DNA from: Trigonopsis variabilis
Taxonomy: Eukaryota > Ascomycota > Trigonopsidomycetes > Trigonopsidales > Trigonopsidaceae
Direction of reading: 5' to 3'
Assembly (NCBI GenBank): GCA_003707065.3
Contig: PPXM03000006.1
Location: 124,001-188,000 of the forward strand
DNA length: 64,000 bases
The translations under genes and the position numbers were made by a program. Of this stretch, positions 59,997 to 64,000 are shown in pieces. Each line of letters opens with the position of its first letter. Position 1 is the stretch's first letter. Below the pieces are notes generated by a model. The model was not told where the DNA came from. It worked only from the letters and a program-made list of their open reading frames with translations, and did no database searches.

Positions 59997-60525
59997 ATGT
60001 TTTTACGTCCGCTGAGATTAGTGCGTGGGTATAATGCTTATCGGTTCTCCAGCCCTGGAGGACGGTCGCTTTTGCTAGCCAAGACATCTATTCCTACATT
60101 CTCTCTAAGACACCACGGCCATGTACATAAACCTAAACCTGGTGAAGAGTAAGGTTGACTATCTGCGTTTAACTAAGATTAGGTTACATGTGACTTTTAT
60201 AACAAAGGAAGGAAAGCAGGTTCCTTTGGAAGTAGCAGAAGGAGACAATCTGCTGGATATTGCGCAGGCGAATAACTTAGAAATGGAAGGCGCCTGCGGA
60301 GGATCATGCGCTTGCAGCACATGTCATGTTATTGTGGATCCAGAGTTTTACGACCGATTACCCGAACCTTCTGATGACGAAAATGATATGTTGGACTTGG
60401 CGTTTGGACTTACAGAAACTTCTCGACTGGGGTGTCAGATTAAAATGACCAAGGACTTGGATGGCCTTCGAGTCGCTTTGCCTGCCATGACTAGGAATAT
60501 GCAAGCTAAGGACTTTAGCAATTAA
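59997..60525 (+). CDS. YAH1: mitochondrial [2Fe-2S] ferredoxin (adrenodoxin type)
   Basis: Electron carrier for mitochondrial Fe-S cluster assembly and haem A synthesis. Exons are 59997-60148 and 60183-60525 with a 34-nt intron; product 164 aa. The start MFLRPLRLVRGYNAYRF is an amphipathic basic presequence. The mature part has the cluster Cys residues in CGGSCACSTC plus the distal Cys in SRLGCQI, and the acidic helix DDENDMLD that docks partners. In-frame ATGs exist upstream (59835, 59889); I chose 59997 because it opens a proper presequence. Confidence 0.93.
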
Positions 60526-60591
60526 TATGTACATAATAGAACCCATTTTGGTTACCGTCATGAGGATAAATTGGCATTTCGTACTTTTCTT

Positions 60592-61425
60592 TTATTTCGC
60601 GGAATTCTTAATCATTTCAAAGAAGCTCTCTTTTGAAAGCTCGTGGATTTGGTCCTCCCGCTTACCTATTCCCAGTGTCTTTGAGTCGAGTGCCGTCTTG
60701 CTCTTGTTCTTGCTGCTCAGCGCCTTGGACGTCTTGGCAGCTTGTGTCTGAGCAGCTAGGACGGCATTGAACAGCCTCACTACTCCTCTTTGTCCGATTT
60801 TGCGTAGCTTTCGCTCGTACTCGATGGCAGCAGACACTTTCTCGGGATCCTCTGGCAGCATTCTTGGTTCATGACTTTTATCAAGTAGTTTCTTGTGCTC
60901 CTCTTGTAATGATCTTCGTGCTTTCCTTTCGATTTTCGAATCCTCTAGTTCTTTATTCAGCTTGCTTCGACTCCTCACTAAAATTGGATCCGCCCTAGAG
61001 TGAGCCTTGAGCTTGGAGGATAGTAAGTTGTCCATGGCCAGTGCAAACGCATTCTCTTCATCTTTTCCTGTCTTCTTGCTCTTTTTCGTCGAAACTGTGT
61101 CTTCTGTTTCTTGGTCCAAGTCAAATTCATCGTCCTCCAGTCCGTCGAAACTGTCGTCTGCTCCGTCACTCTCATCGTCTGATTCTGAGCTGTCTGCCTC
61201 CTCAACCAAGTCTTCTTCCTGGTTTGAACCCTCGTCGCTTTCCACTTCTTCAATATCCTCTTCTGAGCTTTCTTCTGAGCCTTCTACCTCGTCCAAGGAA
61301 TCTCCGGTTGGTAGTCTCTCTTCCTCCTTTGCTATTTCGACCTGTTGGAACTTCACTCTTTTCTTGCTGTTATCAGGCGTGCCAGCCGCTTCTGGCTTTT
61401 TAATGATCGAGTTCTTGCGCTTCAT
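60592..61425 (-). CDS. RRP15: ribosome biogenesis protein Rrp15
   Basis: Nucleolar 60S pre-ribosome factor. Single exon, 277 aa. Residues 1-115 are a basic start followed by a long acidic Ser/Glu/Asp stretch. The Rrp15 domain follows: NAFALAMDNLLSSKLK, then the Lys/Glu-rich helix and ERKLRKIGQRGVVRLFNAV. Its stop lies 66 bp from the stop of the convergent ferredoxin gene. Confidence 0.9.
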   Translation of the reverse strand: MKRKNSIIKKPEAAGTPDNSKKRVKFQQVEIAKEEERLPTGDSLDEVEGSEESSEEDIEEVESDEGSNQEEDLVEEADSSESDDESDGADDSFDGLEDDEFDLDQETEDTVSTKKSKKTGKDEENAFALAMDNLLSSKLKAHSRADPILVRSRSKLNKELEDSKIERKARRSLQEEHKKLLDKSHEPRMLPEDPEKVSAAIEYERKLRKIGQRGVVRLFNAVLAAQTQAAKTSKALSSKNKSKTALDSKTLGIGKREDQIHELSKESFFEMIKNSAK

Positions 61426-61722
61426 TGGAGGTTTTTAGAGCGTTGGGAGGAAAGAAATTTATCGGTGACACGATACACAACTTTACCAGGAGGTCAACTC
61501 CACTCGAATGCGAACACAAAGAGAGATGAAAGTTACTAGCAAGCATTCAGTGAAGCTCTCAAATATGAATCACGGTACGTGACAAAAAGTACTCTTGATA
61601 CTTGGATAAGTTTACAGACGTGTGGCCATTACCGAGAGCTCGGGTTAGAGTTTACCATAAATCATATTCATTCTATTAGACAAGAGCAGAATTAAGCAAA
61701 AGTTTCGCGATATAGCAAACGG

Positions 61723-62384
61723 TCACAGTGACGTCCTCGGCATATCTGGGGAACTGAGGCTCCTTGTTGTGGTGACTGGAAGATCAGTCATCGACAAGAA
61801 ATGCGGGTATGATGAATCTCTCATTATATTCAAAAGAACTTTCCCGCGTCCTATCGATTGCTGTTGTATCGATGAATCTCCTGTAAGATCGGTATGGTCT
61901 GAGAAGAGCGATCCTGCTGAACTGCTGAACCCCGTAGAAGACAGCGGACTGTTATCGGCGACGCCACTTTCAAGTCGAGATATAATATGATCCACGTCGT
62001 CGGCCTCGATATCTACAGGTATTAAGTTAGGATAACCGTGTCCTTACCTGTCCATTGGAACCATTCTTTTACTCTCTGCGGTATCATTAGGAGCTTCTCG
62101 GCCAGTTTGTGGTATTGCATTTGCAACAGGACTACCGAATGTATACTTTCGGTATCAGTCCCTTGTTCATCCGAGTGCCTCTGGTTGAGCTTCCTGAAAA
62201 GGTATATAACCGCACAAGGTATAATGCAAGCGACAAACATTAGAGCAGACACCGCGCTCATGACAATGGTAGATGGAATCCCAGAATAACCTTCTACGCA
62301 TGGTATCCGTATATATTTGTTGCATATTTCTGAGTGGGTCCGGCGAATAAAGCAAACCAGTGTCTCAGCATCTCGTGCAATCAT
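61723..62384 (-). CDS. single-pass membrane protein of unknown function
   Basis: I do not recognise this family. Exons are 62048-62384 and 61723-62012, with a 35-nt intron (GTAAGG...CTGTAG) that preserves frame (FQWTDIEADDVDH); product 208 aa from ATG 62384. Residues 1-35 contain three Cys; a hydrophobic segment (about 35-58, SAVSALMFVACIIPCAVIYL) followed by FRKLNQRH suggests a type III or signal-anchored orientation with the tail in the cytosol. The C-terminal 120 residues are Ser/Thr-rich. The frame extends upstream to a TTG with more hydrophobic residues, so an upstream exon with a signal peptide is possible. Confidence 0.55.
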
Positions 62385-62733
62385 CGTTGTTTCACTGTGA
62401 AGGTATGGAAGGAGAAACGTAAACAAAGGCAACGAGGACAGAAGGGTTCACGGTTCTGTGTCATGTGCTCGCGTCGCCCCTCCAATTGTCAAGTGCAAGG
62501 AAATTATTTAGCAACTGCAAAGAATTTGCCTTGATCACAACACTAGGATAAACACGAAACAACATATCAGAGAACATGTTCATTATGCTACCTTACGTAC
62601 ACCAAACGACGTGACTGCGCAGCATTCCATGACCCCATGACAGTAGTGGTCACTGGGTGGTGACGCTGAAAAGTCCCAACCTACGTTTGCCCATCTCACG
62701 AAATCTTGAATCGTCAGCGGTTTATTTGCTTCC
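62385..62733. other. intergenic, divergent promoter of the orphan membrane protein and UGO1
   Basis: About 350 bp with GACGTGACT near 62610, which resembles the CACGTGACT elements elsewhere. No gene recognised. Confidence 0.45.
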
Positions 62734-64000
62734 ATGGCCGATCTTTCAGCGTCAGATCCGTCGTTCTCTCATCCACTGAGACCCTACTATAGGGCTCCTA
62801 TTCCTGATTTCGAGTCGAGCGACGCCCCTTCTAGTCCTCAGAAGCAATTTTCAATCGAGACCCCAGATCTTGTCGATTTCACCAACGTCGCGGATGCCAC
62901 GCGGTCAGTGTCATCATGGCTCTTAGCGCAGTACACCAGGACGGTGGTATCTCAGCCATACGAAGTGGCTCGAATGGTGATCCAAGCCGGTCATTTCCCC
63001 AGGAAACGGCCTTCATTGCCAATCGAGCAGCCTTCCCCAAGACATTCATCACCAGTCAACGACGATGAAGCAGACCAGATCGCCTATTTTACTGCAGTTG
63101 CTGATAACCTGCCCAAGACTGCCAAGATCACGACCGAGATCCAGCCCACTGACAAAGTGGGATCTTCCGATACGCTTTCCTCAGCATCTTCTGCGAGACC
63201 TTATATAATGGATGCACTATCGAATCTATGGGACAAAGAGGGTCCATGGGGAATACTACGAGGAACCAATATAACATACGTGCACTCCATTCTTTCCCTC
63301 ACATTGGAAAGCTGGCTGTCAGCTTTTATCTCTGCCGTTTTTTCTCTCCCTGATCCAGAAATGATCGATTCCATCCTCGAGTCCACCCACCCTCTAGCCA
63401 GCCTAGCCACCGCCGTGTCGGCTTCCGCAATCACTAGCCTCCTACTTGCCCCAGTTGACATTGCCCGCACCAAACTTATCCTGACCCGGCGGAAACCATC
63501 AACAGGTGAACCCTCTAGTTGGGTTGCCCTGCGTTCAATCGTACGATGGACCTGTCCTTCTTCCCTTGCCTTTCCCACCCTCCTTAACGGCACTCTCCCT
63601 CGACTAGTCCGAGTGTACACTCCTTATGTTACCCGGGTCAAGCTCGGAGTGGATGTTTTCCGAACACCTGCTTTAAACAATGTCGTGCGACTGGTCTCTT
63701 CAGTCCTCGAACTCTTCATCAAACTCCCTCTCGAGACCGTTTTACGCCGGGCCCAAATATCCTACATAACGTCGAACAAATATCTAATCGACAACGGCGA
63801 GGGCGACGGGCTTGCTCCCGAGGCGTCGATGTCGGGACGGAATACGACGTACGAGACAATCGTACCCGTTGACGAGTACCACGGCATCACTGGAACGATG
63901 TGGAGCATTCTCAGCACCGAAGACAATGGGTATAGTGGATGGGAAGGACTATGGAGAGGATGGCGAGCCGGGATCATTGGGGTGTGTGGTTCTTGGGGGC
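62734..64000 (+). CDS. UGO1: Ugo1-like mitochondrial fusion protein, 3' partial
   Basis: Outer-mitochondrial-membrane relative of the carrier family that links Fzo1 and Mgm1 in mitochondrial fusion. The frame from ATG 62734 stays open to the window end: 422 residues visible, so the 3' end is missing. The first 110 residues are polar; then carrier-like segments appear, including SQPYEVARMVIQAG, LWDKEGPWGILRGTN, LLAPVDIARTKLILTR and FIKLPLETVLRRAQI, and the WEGLWRGWRAGIIG repeat ending. These are degenerate P-x-[DE]-x-x-[KR] carrier motifs, as in Ugo1. Confidence 0.85.
   Translation, partial: MADLSASDPSFSHPLRPYYRAPIPDFESSDAPSSPQKQFSIETPDLVDFTNVADATRSVSSWLLAQYTRTVVSQPYEVARMVIQAGHFPRKRPSLPIEQPSPRHSSPVNDDEADQIAYFTAVADNLPKTAKITTEIQPTDKVGSSDTLSSASSARPYIMDALSNLWDKEGPWGILRGTNITYVHSILSLTLESWLSAFISAVFSLPDPEMIDSILESTHPLASLATAVSASAITSLLLAPVDIARTKLILTRRKPSTGEPSSWVALRSIVRWTCPSSLAFPTLLNGTLPRLVRVYTPYVTRVKLGVDVFRTPALNNVVRLVSSVLELFIKLPLETVLRRAQISYITSNKYLIDNGEGDGLAPEASMSGRNTTYETIVPVDEYHGITGTMWSILSTEDNGYSGWEGLWRGWRAGIIGVCGSWG

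Overview
This window is an ordinary, gene-dense stretch of a fungal nuclear genome. It holds about 27 protein-coding genes on both strands, no recognisable mobile element, no rRNA, no convincing tRNA and no CRISPR. Fungal assignment rests on the gene set: Mlp/TPR nucleoporin, Cbk1/Orb6 kinase, Ugo1, Dsc2, Pbi2-type I9 inhibitor, Csf1, Psa1, Pff1, Hfl1-like and Spo7-like proteins. The Dpm1 is the S. cerevisiae type with a C-terminal membrane anchor. I cannot place the organism below the level of fungus with confidence. A distinctive trait is very short introns: I reconstructed 38, and all but two measure 28-51 nt, mostly 34-41, with GTAAGT/GTGAGT-like donors and CTAAC/CTAAT-like branch sites close to the acceptor.

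Layout. 1-6.4 kb: the end of a Pff1-like vacuolar membrane protease (its zinc-site residues are lost), an Hfl1/TMEM184 (DUF300) protein and a Zrt3-like zinc transporter. 7-16.3 kb: a six-exon CSF1 (3,068 aa bridge-like lipid-transfer protein). 16.5-21.3 kb: eIF5B, a STYX-like dead phosphatase and a 79-aa Cys-rich protein. 21.5-31.4 kb: EF2, a Spo7-like protein, NAD-isocitrate dehydrogenase, exocyst Sec5 and a mitochondrial dehydrogenase kinase. 31.4-33.0 kb: the largest gap. 33-44.3 kb: Pbi2-like inhibitor, Bms1, Dpm1, a 955-aa AGC-type pseudokinase, a short-chain dehydrogenase and a DUF4112 protein. 45.4-49.5 kb: Mn-superoxide dismutase, a short Dsc2, and GDP-mannose pyrophosphorylase. 49.8-64 kb: TPR/Mlp, Cbk1, thymidylate kinase, adrenodoxin-type ferredoxin, Rrp15, an unrecognised single-pass membrane protein and the start of Ugo1.

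Themes. Neighbours are mostly unrelated housekeeping genes in tail-to-tail or head-to-head pairs, so there is no operon-like pathway cluster. Loose themes are translation and ribosome assembly (eIF5B, EF2, Bms1, Rrp15), mannosylation (Psa1 makes GDP-mannose, Dpm1 uses it) and mitochondria (Idh2, dehydrogenase kinase, Sod2, ferredoxin, Ugo1). I found no new multi-gene system. The best leads are three enzyme-fold proteins whose catalytic residues are gone, a hairpin placed between branch point and acceptor in a long IDH2 intron, unusual residues beside the diphthamide histidine of EF2, and recurring CACGTG sites in promoters.
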